In this document: one piece after another, positions 10,801 to 23,400 of the stretch | Layout: each line of letters opens with the position of its first letter | Numbering within the stretch: position 1 is the first letter of the stretch | Origin: Oscheius onirici | Lineage: Eukaryota > Nematoda > Chromadorea > Rhabditida > Rhabditidae | Assembly (NCBI GenBank): GCA_932521025.1 | Contig: OW051472.1 | Coordinates: forward strand, 3,720,001 to 3,784,000 | Direction of reading: 5' to 3' | DNA length: 64,000 bases | Notes under the pieces: generated by a model | What the model saw: the letters and a program-made list of their open reading frames with translations, nothing else | What the model was told of the DNA's origin: nothing | The model's database searches: none | Translations under genes and position numbers: made by a program

Positions 10801-13070
10801 ACGAGTCGGCGTCTGGCCTGATGATCAATTCGATCAGCTGTTTTCCGGTCCACAACTCGACTGGTTTCCTGATGGCCGGAGGAGGAATCTTGATTTTCTT
10901 CTGAATCTTTGCCTCGCAGTCGATGAGGGCAGCGGCAAAACGATGGACTTCGCTCCGGGGAAAGAAGGTATCCTTGTGGGTCATCAGATAGCCTCCAGTA
11001 ATGAAATCCTACACTTTTTCGGAGCTTTCAGAGGTGTAAAAAGTACCTGAATAGCGGCAATGAGAGGTTCTCCAGATCTCGGAGTGATCAGATTGCTTTT
11101 GACGCCCATCAGGAGATTGGCTTCGGCTTTGGCCTCGTAAGTTTGTGGCAAATGTAGATTCATCTCATCTCCGTCAAAATCGGCATTGTACGGGGTACAA
11201 GCGCATTCGTTGAATCTAAATTTGACAAAAATTTCAAGAGAAACTGGACAAGCTACCTAAATGTCCTGCCGGGCATAACTTTGGCTCGGTGACTCATGAT
11301 AGAGATTTTGTGGAGCGAGGGCTGACGATTGAAAAGAACCACGTCGTTGTCGTCGAGATGGCGCTCAAGAATGTCTCCCGGCCTCAAAGAAGCTGCCAAT
11401 TCCTCCCGTTTTCCGTATCTGAAGACCGTTTTTGAGACTCCATACAAAATAGCCAACTTTAAAAGTTTCTTGTTGCCCGTCTTCTTCTCGACGAGGTAAT
11501 TGGCTCCCGGATGGACATCACTCCCGTTTATGACCAGTATTCTCATCTTTTCAATATTGTGCGCGTTGACAATCTCGGGAAAAGTCATAATCTTCGCCAC
11601 GTGGACTGGCACGCCGACTTGGTCGATTCGTAGATTCGGATCCGGAGAAATTACCTAGTTTGGATTGTGCCAAAAAAAAATCAGTGACACTAACAGTTCT
11701 GCCAGAAAAGTCAACACGTTTTCCTGATAAATTGCCTCTGAATCGTCCTTGTTTTCCCTTTAGACGTTGAGTGAACCCGCGAATGGTCTGAAATAGGGTA
11801 CAGGCTTGGATTTGACAAGAAAATTATACCTTTTTCGGTTGCATATCTGGCGGCAAGCCAGAAAGTTCGCTGTTAATGTAGAGAGCACACTGGATCTGTA
11901 GATGTTCCCAGGTTTCATTGACCGTCTTGGACGGGGCTCCGTCTCTTTTGTGTTTACGAAGCACGTCGTTAATCAGCATAATTTCGGCCAGTTTCATTGT
12001 AATATCGTCTTCCGTTGTGCCCGATTTCACTTCTTAACGTGTATCTCGGATAGGAATAAAAGTGAAAAGACTGACCAGAGACGACTGACGGTCTGATACA
12101 GACGGGCGGAACGGCCATTCTGGTCAGAAGAAGATCATTCGGGTGTTTGATATCACCAGCTCGAACCATCAGTATTGGCACATCGTCTACGTGGACGGCG
12201 TTGAAAAGTTTCTGCACAGTCAGCGGATTGAGATTTGTAAACTTGTTCTTGCTCAGTATGACCGACAGCTCTTGATTGTGATGCGAAGCATGCGTAAAAT
12301 CTTTCAGCTGGAAATTGCCATTTAAAATGTAAGAAGTTGAAATTTACAGCATCGCCAGTGAAAGGCTCTCCGTGGGCGATTTTGAGGACTCCACCAACGG
12401 CTTTCTTCACAACACCTGCAACATAGACTGGTATTGAAATTATGCTAGAAACTAACCATTTCTGAAGCCACAGCCTCTGCAGAGTGTAATCTTTTTGCTT
12501 AGAGTGACGATTTTCTTATGGAGAGCCTTTCGTCGCAAGTAGTCGAGATTCGGATTGGCTACGGCCTTTCGTAGCGCTGCTTTCTGCTCGTCGTCTACGA
12601 GCATCGCTGAACAATTCTAAAGTTTTTGCTTTGAAATTGAAAAAAAAGAAGAATTTACTTTGCAGATGCATTGTAAGACCTGGATAGTCAGCTTGAAGAA
12701 TCCTACATGGAAAACGGGATAATCGAGGTCGAGGAAACCGAAATGACCGACACAATCGGTGAGATTTTCGCCACAAGTCTTGCAATTGGCCGCCTTGGAC
12801 GTGGTTCCCTGAAAATTATTTCAAAATTAACAACAATTACATGAGCTAACCAATCTAGTGTCCAGCGGTCCATATTGAGCCGGAATCCATTTTCCTGGAG
12901 CCTCTTCGTAAAGTTTATTGTTCAAGACGGGAATATGAGCGACTTGTCGAATTATTTCGGGATTTCCTGGGCTGAATTTGACGGCATTTCTGAACGAAAG
13001 CCTTGCAACATGATAAGAGACGGACTTACACTCTTCTGGCTAAGCCAGCTTCGCGGAACTGTTCCGCCAT
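7891..13070 (-). CDS. POLR3A: DNA-directed RNA polymerase III largest subunit RPC1
   Basis: The catalytic largest subunit of RNA polymerase III, which makes tRNA, 5S rRNA and U6, spread over about 20 short exons. The start [14 protein letters not shown] resembles human MVKEQFRETDVAKKI and lies 19 bp after an acceptor. The clamp region carries the zinc-binding [14 protein letters not shown]. The active site [15 protein letters not shown], whose three Asp bind Mg2+, lies near 11155-11195. The bridge helix and trigger loop are seen in [20 protein letters not shown] and [20 protein letters not shown] near 9780-9960. The C-terminus ([20 protein letters not shown], then [12 protein letters not shown]) is clearly RPC1 rather than RPA1 or RPB1, and there is no heptad-repeat tail. 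The stop is at 7891-7893. No frameshift was seen. It opens the minus-strand run with PIGF, NPRL2 and GSTZ1. Confidence 0.96.
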
Positions 13071-14697
13071 CTCTAATGTGAAGATTTACCTGCGAATTGT
13101 ATAAAATTTGGGCGGAAAACGAACAAAAAGCAAGGAAAAAGCAATAATATTGTTTCGTACGATTTGACAAGGCTACAAGCATAACAGTGCTGAGTGCAAT
13201 CTGCTTCGTGCTACCACGATGAAGTCTTCGCTTTCATTGAATAAAACACTAAAGAACGAAGCAATTTTAGAGAAAAACTGCTTGCAAATCCACTTTAAAT
13301 TGCTCCCAGGTCTCTGTCTGTCTGTCGGAAGCTTTAATTGGCAATCAAAATGGAGCAATTTGTGCGCACAATTAAGGGGAAAGGAGTTAGTGTAACAAGT
13401 TTAGACAAGTCAATTAGCAAGGGCGTGGACTTTGATTCTTTTTCACTGGGGATAGTTTCCAGCAGACAGGGATGAGAGGTGGATTAGAAATAGAGGAAAT
13501 AGTTCAAGGGGGTTTTGACTTTAATCCCAAAGGAGCGGTATCACAACTGGAGAACAAGGATAGAGGAGAACAGGAGAACGTGGAAATAGGGACAGGGAGC
13601 AGCAGGGAAGGATATGCACACGGAAATTACAAGAAGGGGTACAGGGACGACAGGAGGGAAAAATTAGACAGAAGAAAGGGGACATGGCAATAGGTACATC
13701 GTAAGTGGTAGAGGAGGCAAAACAGATGACAACGGACATGTATAAGAGAAAACCGGGAAGGGTAGATCACATTGCAGAATGCAAGGGTGGACAGAGAGAA
13801 AGTGTCGAGAAATTAGAAACAAGGGAGGACAGGGGACACAGTAACAGAGGGGACAGGAACATAATTGATCTGGAGAGGGATCAAACAGCAAACTGTTAAC
13901 TGTAATCTGTTTTAAAAAGGACAAAACTAAATAGCACAACTTGTAAAGTCTGTTCAAAAAAAAAGAACGCAACGGTAACCCATAAATATTTCGCTTCGAG
14001 AACCACAAACCACTCAAGCGCGACAATTCACCGTTGAGAAAATCAAGAAATCGGTTTGAATTGTTGCAGTTTACCCAGAAAATCAGGGGTTTGTGGTTCT
14101 CGAAGCGAAATATTTATGGGTTACTGTTGTGTTCTTTTTTTTTTAACAGACTTTATGAAAAAAAAATTTGCAATTTGCGTTAGTTCGAAAATGTACGTAA
14201 GGATTCAAACACATTGCGAGCAAGCCGCGGGGTGTTTTGTGAAAAGGGGAATAAAACACGAACAAGGTGAGAGATAAATTCGTAAAAGGCGTTCCAAAGA
14301 GTCCCAATAGCTGGTCTTCAATGCAGTCAAGTCTTTCAAGCTGAAAACAGTGTCACTCCACGCTTTGCGAAACGGGAGAGAAAGCAACTGAACACAGTTG
14401 GATCCCAACAAAGAGATGAGACTATTCCAAGCGTTCCAACGACCAAATACCACTTATGTTCAACTTTTCCTGGAAAACGCTCAAATTATGTTCTGTCCCT
14501 TCAGTCCTATTTCCCCGCTCAACTTGATGAGATCTTCCACCCACTTTTTGTTATTTTGTTTTCTTCTCAACTTCTCGACCTCGGACCGAAAACCGGTCTA
14601 CTTGTTACCCTGTGTTGTTACATCGTCAGACAGAAGAGATTCCTATCAGTCAACTATTTAACATTGATCACTCGCACTCTCAAGTTTATCGCCAATC
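13071..14697. other. Intergenic stretch with one MITE
   Basis: Apart from the 208-bp MITE at 13946-14153 I see nothing certain. A purine-rich, repetitive segment (about 13470-13890) is open on both strands but has low complexity and no splice pattern or domain. Confidence 0.45.
13946..14153. mobile_element. MITE with 66-bp terminal inverted repeats and TA target duplication
   Basis: Bases 13946-14011 and 14088-14153 are near-perfect inverted repeats; the ends are AAGTCTGTT and AACAGACTT. A TA dinucleotide flanks both sides (13944-13945 and 14154-14155). The 76-bp centre has no coding capacity. The TA duplication points to mobilisation by a Tc1/mariner-type transposase. Confidence 0.85.
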
Positions 14698-15046
14698 ATG
14701 CGCTTCTTCCTTCTTTTCCTCATTGTCTGTGTGGCTCTTTCTAGTCCCAAAGCGTAAGTTCTTGGTATGTTTACGAAGTGATCTTTGTTCAGAATTGCCC
14801 AGAAAAGAGACATCAACTGGAGGAATGTGGCCAAAGTCGGAGCAATCGGTCTAGGAACCGCTGCTGTCGGTTATTTAGGTAAGAGAATTGAGGGCTGTCT
14901 GTAAAACAATACTTTCAGGCTACAAAGGAGTCAAGCACCTGATGAACAAGAACAACAACCAGAACCAACAGGGATCGATGCCGGGGCAGGGAGAGATTAG
15001 AGGGGGAGCCGGAGTTGAGGAGAGCTTCGAGAAAAAGAACCACTAG
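14698..15046 (+). CDS. Small secreted peptide, about 90 residues
   Basis: Three exons (14698-14753, 14793-14878, 14919-15046) join in one frame. The protein starts with a clear signal peptide (MRFFLLFLIVCVALSSPKA). A basic segment (AQKRDINWRNVAKVG), a short glycine/alanine-rich hydrophobic stretch (AIGLGTAAVGYLGYKG) and an Asn/Gln/Gly-rich polar tail follow. The middle resembles an amphipathic antimicrobial-like helix or a second membrane helix; neither can be proved. I do not recognise the family. ATG 14698 is the first Met of the hydrophobic leader. No cysteines are present. The flanks contain an AT-rich upstream stretch but no clear TATA box. Confidence 0.6.
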
Positions 15047-16438
15047 AGAGCTTTGTGTGTACAGAGAATATAAAGAGATTTCTTTCTGTTTTAACTGTCT
15101 CGTCGACCTAACTTCCACAGCCCGTCACAGACTTCCATTCTTAGAATTAGGAGTCAGTTTGGGATCGACGGCTTGTTGTGTTCGACTACAGAGGTGTGTC
15201 TTGCTCTTTGCTTGTCGAGGGTCAAAAATTCTAGACAATCAATTGGTTCATTATACAGTTTACAGTTTATTATATATGTTGCAGTTTTTGCATTTTAAGT
15301 GCTTTATACTTATTTTTTCGGGTTGTACTGCAGTAGGCGCCTCCTTCGTTCAAACATTTTTGGCGCGAATTCCCAAACTGGCCTGAAATTGCGTTTTTCA
15401 CCATTTTCTTTTCATTTTTCACATTTTTAAGCGTGCTAGATGAATTCAGCGTGTAAAACAACCCCCTAGATGTGGAAATTGGTTTAAAATAGGCAGAAGT
15501 GGAAGACAAATGACCGAGGACGGCTTATAAAGAGCAAGCGTCGGCTTCATGATATTTTCGACTAGTTTTCACGTCCTAGTGGTCGCTTTACATGCTGAAT
15601 TCGATAAACTTGGTTATAACCGGGAAAATAGAAGAAAAAGGGTGAAAAACGCGAGTTTAGGCTGGTTAGCCTTGTTCGGTACTGTGGTCCATCACATTTG
15701 AAACCAAAAAAAAAGAAACTGAAAAGCGGACAGACCTTTGTTGACGACGAATTGCTGCGGCAATCAATAGCCAAAAGTGATAGTGTAGTTTCCATTTTTC
15801 AGTGAGTCCGTGAACAGTGGAAGCAGTTCTACCCTGATGGATGTTCTGACTAAACTGGTCGAAGACCAGAAGCCTTTCTGATGAACAGCAGCGCCAAGCT
15901 AAGAAAGAAATGGAGCGACATCTCGACAACGAAGCCGAAGCAACAAGCCAACGATTTAAAATAAAACTTGTATACTTTTGACGGTCTTACTTGTTTCCCG
16001 AGTTCCTTGAACAGAGAATCGAAAAATTGTTCTCGCTGCTTCTTCAGTCCTACTGAGATCAGTTGCCTCCAAAAGCATTGTTCTACAGTCCCAAATCTTC
16101 AAAATGATCTACTGTTTTCTATTCAGGAGTTACTATTCTGTCTCCGAAACTTCGCCCAACAAGTTTCTTGGCATTAGTATCTTTTTCGAGTAGCGTCAAA
16201 CTACCACACGTACGCAACCCTGCTGTTTGAAGTTCACCTCAGTTCCACACACTTCAAGAAATCACGCTTCCTTTCAGAATTCCCTCACGCTTGTTCTATT
16301 ATCTCCCATCTTCGAAACATTGTCTACTTGTAACATGTTTTTAATAAAAAGCATTTTTTCAAGAAACTTTTCGAAGAGTTTGTTTATTTTATTTGAAGCT
16401 TTTGAAAAATTTTATAAACAGCGAAACGATTTCAAACG
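15047..16438. other. Intergenic stretch, possible small exon near 15.7-15.9 kb
   Basis: Nothing is certain here. A plus-strand segment (about 15702-15872) is open around an acceptor-like CATTTTTCAG and is followed by AATAAA at 15959-15964, so a short gene or a pseudogene is possible. I could not build a complete model. Confidence 0.3.
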
Positions 16439-18031
16439 ATGGCTCTTCTGGGATACCTTGTGCTGCTTCTGCTGGTAGGTACTGTCAGTCAGTCAATTAA
16501 TTCAATTCAGATGGTCGTCTACTGCCAAACTGGGAGGAACTGCAGCGAGGACTACTACAGGATTCCAGGCTGCATCGCTCAGTGCATCCACGATGCCATA
16601 GCCACGTCAGGAAATCAACCATTGAGTGACCTGCTCCAGAAAGAGGGAGAAACGTACGAAGTGGTCGGATTGACGGAAGACTGTCTCTTCTTCACCTTCT
16701 TCTGGGACACTCCTGTAAATGATCACAGTAATGACAAGACCGACCTCAGAGGATTCAAAGGAACGGGATATTGTGCCGGAAAAAAGATTATGATGGTCAG
16801 GACGACGGGCGAGAATCGCAAAATGGTCTTGATGGTCGATACTGTCGGAAGGAGAGTTCGAGTACAGAGTGTCTACGATGGAAAATCGGACTTTCAAAAA
16901 GGTGGAAAGCCAGGCCATAGCTTTCTGTTCATTGAAGTCTCGGCCACGGATCGCCGTCTACATGCCTACTCGCAGAGTCTGCCCAAAGGCTATACGTTCG
17001 AGACCGTCTTCAATGCCAACTATCACGTCTACGTCGTCGCTCGAAACCATCACCAATTCGTGCTGCTCGAGTTGATGATTGAACTGGATACCGAACTGAA
17101 CATTATTCCCTATCTGAGGACGGAAAAGGTCGAGATCAACCCCATCCTCCAGCCACCATTCTCTGCCCCGACCGTCACCGTCTTTCACAGTCTCGACCTC
17201 AACTCGGACCAATTCTCCATCGACACGAACGAAGATACGGTTCGCAGCTGTGGCGTCTGGAAGTCCATCATGAACCTTCACTTGACCAATGAGGCGCATC
17301 AAAAAGATCCAAAGGTTTTCGATGAACAACTGGTTAGTTCAGTCTCGCTTCAGTGAATCGCATTATTTTAGAGAAAAGTGCGTCCAGATGAACGGGACGA
17401 TTTGAAGAATTTCCTGCTGGAAACAAGACAAGCTATCCTGAACAATACAATGAAGAATCAGGTCATTCTGAACGCGGCTGTTGAATGCTGGAAGAATGCT
17501 CATCACAGTCGAGTAGAGTCATGGGGATTCTCCATCTGGGACAGTTACAGCCGAGGCAATACACTAGCCGTTCCATTCGTCTCTGCACTGGGTCAGACGA
17601 ATCGAGGAGTGAGCAAGGAGGCCGGCGGAATGGGTCCGGACATTCTCTACCAGGAAAAGACGAAACGGTTCTACATTGAACGGAGTCCGTGTGTCAGCAA
17701 GATGAACAACTACATGCTCTATCATCACAAGATCGCCACAGGAAAAACCAAGGAGAAGGATTACGTACCGAATCGTTTCATCTTTTCGACAAGACGATCC
17801 TTCAATCAGCGTAACTTTCATCGTCGAATGGCTCGTCCTCACACGATTGCCCGCATCAACAACGAGCACAAGTTCCGTTCTGGTTCGAAGACTCTGAGCT
17901 GGATATTTGCTGTCGTCCTCGTCGTTCTCATCGGCATCGTCCTCATCATCCATCTGGCCACCTGGGGACGGAAGAAGTGGCTGAAGAAGAAGGGACAGCA
18001 ATCCGACACCAGCACAGTCAATACAAATTGA
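16439..18031 (+). CDS. Type I single-pass membrane protein of unknown function
   Basis: About 500 residues. The start has a hydrophobic leader (MALLGYLVLLLL). An extracellular part follows that begins VVYCQTGRNCSEDYY and includes a cysteine-bearing region (GCIAQCIHDAI). Near the C-terminus is a single membrane helix (SWIFAVVLVVLIGIVLIIHL) with a short basic cytoplasmic tail ending in a Ser/Thr-rich stretch. A 39-bp intron (17333-17371) is required, because the first exon otherwise stops after QLVSSVSLQ. A further 36-bp segment (16475-16510) has GT-AG ends and no stop, so it may be an intron; with or without it the leader works. I do not recognise the extracellular domain. It could be a receptor or an adhesion protein. 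There are no signs of decay. Confidence 0.7.
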
Positions 18032-18162
18032 CTTTTTCGAGATCATACAATGAAATTTCTTGTAGTCTTGTCGCTTTTTTATTTCAGAAACACTTGAATA
18101 TGAGTTCGTAAACAGAGTGTTATGTACCCGTAGTTGACCCTTCTGTCAGCAGGAGATCTAGG

Positions 18163-20443
18163 TTAGTCATGTACAGAGATTGCCTCCTCGTCATTGGAAA
18201 TGCAGCGAGACACCTGTCTTCCCACTGTAGTTACAGTAACTGTCGATTTTCGGTAGCCAGTAGTCTCGTAGATACTCGTGCTTAAGTAGAGCGCATTGCA
18301 GGCAAACTGACTGAAGTAGAGAAGCTGGGAGATGGCTGAAAGTGTAATATATGGATTTCTATTCTTGAGATAGACTCACGTTCGAGGATCGGCATGATTT
18401 CGTCCATGTTCTTTGGCTCGTCCACAGTCAACCATGTCCTCAGTATGTGAGCCGGTAGATTCAGAACCAAATTCACGACCGAAATGATAATGGACCGCAT
18501 GATCATCGCCGTCTTCTTTTTTAAAAAGGCCTGCCGTTTCTTGTTGAAGCTCTTTTGGAACTGAACCTTGTGATTATGGATCAGTCCATAATGACTGTTT
18601 ACCTTCGGACCGGCACCTGATATCGACATCACGAGACTCATGCTGCTTCGGAGATCCAATGGCTCGCATTCTGCCAAGGTAGAAGGTCTGAAGGATATTG
18701 TTTTTATTGTGAAAAGAGGGAAAGTACCTTCTGGGAGTTGCTGGGACAGAAATGGCATATCTCCGTTCGTACAAAGGAGCATCGATGACGGCGAAGGGAT
18801 TGTAGCAGTGGAACAGAACGATTCCGTCAAAAAAGATTCGAAGCAGGCAAGGAATGGCATAGAAGAGCGATATGTCCATCAGATGAGCTAACTGAAAAAG
18901 GTTTTTGTTCCTTTCCTTTTCAAAAGACTGGATACCTTGATATGTCTGTGGGGAATCTTCTCGTCTTCCGCACAGATCCTACCTTCTTCGCTGTAGACGA
19001 CGAAGAACAGGATCCAGACTTCGAAGGCTCCACAAGCCGTAGCCATTATTTTCAGAGCGTTCCTTGGCTGTCTCCAGATTGTCCGGTATTTGATCGGATG
19101 GAAGACGGCCGTATATCGAAGTACGGACAGGGCTAGCCAGCACCTCAAAGAAAGACGTTCTTACATTCAATTGTATCTATTTTTTCAGCCTGAGTCTTCA
19201 TTTGAACCTAATTCTAAATTGCTAATCTTCAAATGCTACGCTCAAAGACCATGTATCATCTCGCTTATTCAGAACAAAGATGACTCACCAGACGGAGAAG
19301 GCAGAAGTCGTATGCATCAGATACAGATCCAGCTGAACAGATATCAGATTGTTTGTGAATTCTACACTGCTTTTCATAATTATAGGTTCACCCCAGTTTT
19401 TCGACCTAGCGCGGCGCGCGTTTGTCAAAACGTTCTGGGTGGGAGTCGGTAAATCGCTCCTAACTCTCTGGGATTACAAGGAAACTGGCTCAAATTTTGG
19501 CAATGCTTTGTTCTTATATTATGTAACACTGCCCTAGAAGATGGATTTGCCATATACAAGAGGCACCGACTTCTACGGTGTTCTTTTCGAACATCTTCAG
19601 GGGCGTCCATTTTCAGTACTAATTTTGACGCAAACAGGTCCGTGAAATTAAAATTAGCTCATGGCCAATGTTTGCTCACTGATATAATCTATCTTCTAGG
19701 GCAGTGTTACATAATATAAGAACAAAGCATTGCCAAAATTTGAGCCAGTTTCCTTGTAATCCCAGAGAGTTAGGAGCGATTTACCGACTCCCACCCGTGC
19801 ACCAGTACAAAATAGACTTTTCGGATGAGCTCCAAATCGAGGTTATTTTGTGTTTTCAGTTTATATATTGGCCAATTCTATCCATTGTAAGTGAGAAAAC
19901 CAGAGGTGAACCTATAATTATGAAAAGGTGCGAAAATAGGAAAACGACTGGAAATGCTGAATTCTACTACTGAATTCTTTTAAAATACGGCTACTGGGGT
20001 TTTTAAACACGCCGAATCGATTGGAGAACATATCAGAACGTTTTGACAAACGCGCGCCGCGCTAGGTCGAAAAACTGGGGTGAACCTATAATTATGAAAA
20101 GCAGTGTAGTACCTTGCAGATTCCGTCCAAAAGTACCGTACTGGCAGACTGTTTGTGAACGGAGTGAAAGATAGCCTGTACCAATTGTGCCAATAAAGTT
20201 ACAGAGTCCGAAACCGACATGGCGGCCAAAGGCAGACCAGACGTTGTCTCGAAACGGATCACATTCTTCCTGAAACCTCGGTTGTTTTTCCCAGAATCGT
20301 ATTAAGTAGGGGAGAATGCGAGTATCAGAACTAATAACCCACCTTGCAATTCTAATCAGCCTCCAGAGAACGTAGCTGTTCAGAGCTATGCCGGCTATTG
20401 GTACGAGTACGTAGAGTGCAAAGTAGGCCGTGTGTAGGTTCAT
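18163..20443 (-). CDS. Orphan class A (rhodopsin-like) G protein-coupled receptor
   Basis: Seven membrane helices can be followed through about seven exons. TM1 is ALYVLVPIAGIALNSYVLWR. TM2 is LPLAAMSVSDSVTLLAQLV, with the conserved LAxxD. TM3 begins at the conserved Cys (ICKLDLYLMHTTSAFSVW) and ends in LRY instead of DRY (LALSVLRYTAVFHPIKYRT). TM4 is around WILFFVVYS, TM5 is ISLFYAIPCLLRIFFDGIVL and TM6 is IIISVVNLVLNLPAHILRTW. TM7 is LLYFSQFACNALYLSTSIYE, where NALYLSTSIY stands in place of NPxxY. The LRY and NALYL variants are typical of invertebrate orphan peptide-receptor-like families. The ligand is unknown. Intron 2 holds a fold-back transposon placed within a few bases of its donor. 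A stop-free 36-bp candidate intron (18567-18602) lies in the third cytoplasmic loop. The stop is TAA at 18163-18165. Confidence 0.85.
19365..20106. mobile_element. Fold-back transposon (Tc1/mariner-type MITE) in GPCR intron 2
   Basis: Two inverted arms of about 178 bp: 19365-19542, and 19691-19796 plus 20034-20106. The ends are CACTGC and GCAGTG with TA on both sides (19363-19364, 20107-20108). The right arm is split by a 237-bp insertion (19797-20033). That insertion contains a third copy of the subterminal motif (19906-19927). The internal loop is 148 bp with no coding capacity. Confidence 0.85.
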
Positions 20444-23400
20444 TGAAGGGACATTTCTGGAAGCTCTGATTGTTTTTAAACAACTAGGGGTTTTTAGATA
20501 GATGTCAAGTAAGAAAAGAGATGGAGGAACACGACCTCCCAGTTCTAGAAATAGGAGGGAATCCCTGCAAACTGTTTATGTCTCTTGTAAACAGAGCTTC
20601 TGAACTTCCTGGAATTGTTGCAGAACGGGGAGTAAAGAGGAGTGATAGGTGAGAAAAAAGGATAGACAGCGAGCTCATATTTCAGAAGAGGGACACCTTT
20701 CCTCGACAATCATGTTGTGTTCAAATTCGTTCCCAGGCCTAAAGACGAGTATGAAAACAATGAATTAGTCCGTCCCGAACTCTGTTTTCAACCTGAGGAA
20801 AAGGTTTTCGGAAAACTGGGAGAGGAAGCGCAGTCGTAATGAAGAATCTTTGGGTTCTTTTATTAGTTCCTTGTTAACACGTGGGAACGGAGAGAGGAAT
20901 GGGTCGTCAACAGGCATTTCGTGAGTAAGAATATTCTCGGCCAAAGTTGCTTCAGGAATAACCAAAGAGGGCTATTAATAGGCTTTGGAACCAGATACTT
21001 TCTTTGGAACAAGGTCCAGAAAGAACTGGGAGAGAATTGGATTGAGCAAAGAATGTAACGGTAAAGCAAAGATTAGAAGAAAAGGAAGTCACAGGCATCT
21101 GAGAGACTAGTCAAAATATGGTTTCGAAACGTTGGAAAAGCTAAAGGGAGGGCTGTTTTGAAGGTGATCTGAATAGCTGAAATCACGGAGTTTCCCCCTC
21201 TCCCTCAGCTGATCAGATGTTTGATTCGATGCGACTAATTCTAGACAAACAAAGACTTCGGCGCCAATGAGGGTACATATGAAAAATTGCGAAAAGTTCA
21301 AGACAACAATCGAGAAATATTTGGAAAGGAGCTTTTCCCTTCCAATAGAATATATAGTTTTGTGTGCAATTGGATCACTGAATTGCTGAATAGCGCTAAT
21401 CTCATTGGCAATGCACATTGAACGCAACAGAGAAAGGAGATTTTGTGTGTCCGAACAAAACAAACGAAAAGCCTCCGAAAGGCCAAACTTTCCCTCTAAT
21501 GAGATCAAGGGATCTTATGCAGAAAGGCCAAGTTATTAAAGGACTGAGAGCAAACAGGAACTTTTGGAGAAGAGGATGCAAATTGGTCAGGAATGCATGT
21601 GCATAGGATACTAATTGGAGAAAGAAGGAAAAATACAGAGCTATGATACCGTATCAAATTCATTGACTCATTGTTGACAGCAGTATTGAAATGCTCAAGA
21701 GAAACAAGAAAAGTACACGAATCCAGCTATTAAAAGAGACTGCTGACTCTTAAGAAAGAGTCGCCTGACAGCCTAATAACTGACACCGGGGCTGCCATTA
21801 TGAGAAGTGAGTCTTATGATGGTGAGGGAAGTACGGGAGGAATAGGGAAAGTGTCTCACTATGGTAATGCTATTCAGATCTCCTAATGAATAACGATGTC
21901 GCTCCAGGAGTAAAGCCGGAAGTGTATAGCCCTTTACCGTATTTTTCTCTCGTGTTCTCCTAATTATACGGACTCACGCAGATGGGCTGTTTGTGCCACT
22001 TTGATTGTACTAAGGTAAGAGTCAGCATACGATTTGGAACGTTTTACGTTTTGAAAAGAGATGACTAGATGTACTGGATCAGAGATTTTATGTTGTTTTA
22101 CGGAATGAAGAGACTGGGCATCCGATAGATATATTACGGCAAGATCTATAGGAACAGTACAGACGGAAACAAGAACTGTCTTGAATCAAAGGGTTGTATT
22201 TCAGATTGATTGTTCAGAGAACCTAGTCGAGCGGGGTGGAGAGTAAGGTAGACATTTTAGACTGAGTTCAAAGAGAGCGAAGAAACTGTAAGGTGTGTCA
22301 GGTAACAATCAGCTAACAAAATGCGAAAACCCCCTTCAAACGTTCTGGAACTCTGTGTTCAAGTCAGTAGGAACAGTATAAGAGGAGTCCGACACGTCTA
22401 CGCAAGTCTTTAGAACGACTCTTGGAAGACGAAGCTAGACTGAAAAAACATCAGACATGCACTAGTCAAAGGCTTGATTATGCAATAAATCCGTCTCTAA
22501 ACGATCAAAAAGCGCCTCGAGAACAGACTGGTCTAAAACGATGTCTTTCTCGCCCAAGACGAGAAGGATTACAGCCCAGACTGACACTCTCTCTACAGTT
22601 CTGGGAGAAAACGAAGGTCGAGTGATGAGAGTGAAAGACTATTGGTACTAGCAGAAATGGAAGAGATGATTGGTAAGAAACTTTAGAAGAATGCAAGTTT
22701 GTTTCTCAATAAAGAGCTGTTTGTTTTGCTTTTTCTGCTTGAATCTGTGTCAAATATCAGGTACTAATGGCTTGCGTACACTTAAAAGCGCGTAAAACAG
22801 TTATCAGTTGAAAGAAGCAATGCTTGCAGAAAATTTATAAATTGTTCGATGATCTGCTGTCCCAAATACGTAGAAACACTTCCCGAAAGTGAACTTTTTG
22901 TCGCACAGCAGGGACTGCCTCGGGGAGAACTATCATCCTGAGAATGTGTTAACGAGATTTGCGAGCCTAATGGCTAAAAGAAGTCTCTTGTTCAGAGGAA
23001 TTAGTTGGCCAGAGAGGAGTAAATTTTCTTGTGGTCAGCCTAGACTCTTTTCTCAGAACTGTAGGACTTTTGATCTCTGTGGGCGGAGATTTCTGCTTCC
23101 TTATCCTAACCAGATTCAGTACATAACCTCAATTAACTATTGCAAATCAACTAGGTCCAAGAGAGAGAGTAAAGCCCTATCGTGTCGGAGGCAAATTGGT
23201 GGCAGATTCGTGGTGGAGGCGTTGCCAGAACTCATTTCTCTTGCAGACTGAACCTCGATTATGAGACGACATGAAAACTCTCCTGAGCGAATATATATAA
23301 AAGGAAGGGGAAGTGCTGTCGTGAGGAAGTCGCATGATTGAGGCGGTTGGATGAGGAATGACCAGTCACGTTCGGAATTGGAGATGGACCCCTTGGGTTC

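Noticed and set aside
13470-13900. Coding exon in purine-rich repeats
   Set aside because: Open on both strands because of biased composition; no splice pattern or domain.
20033-20443. GPCR gene looks broken because the first long frame runs into the transposon
   Set aside because: Using the 66-bp intron at 20277-20342 changes the frame to one with a proper TM2 and the TM3 cysteine; the rest of the receptor then joins without a break.
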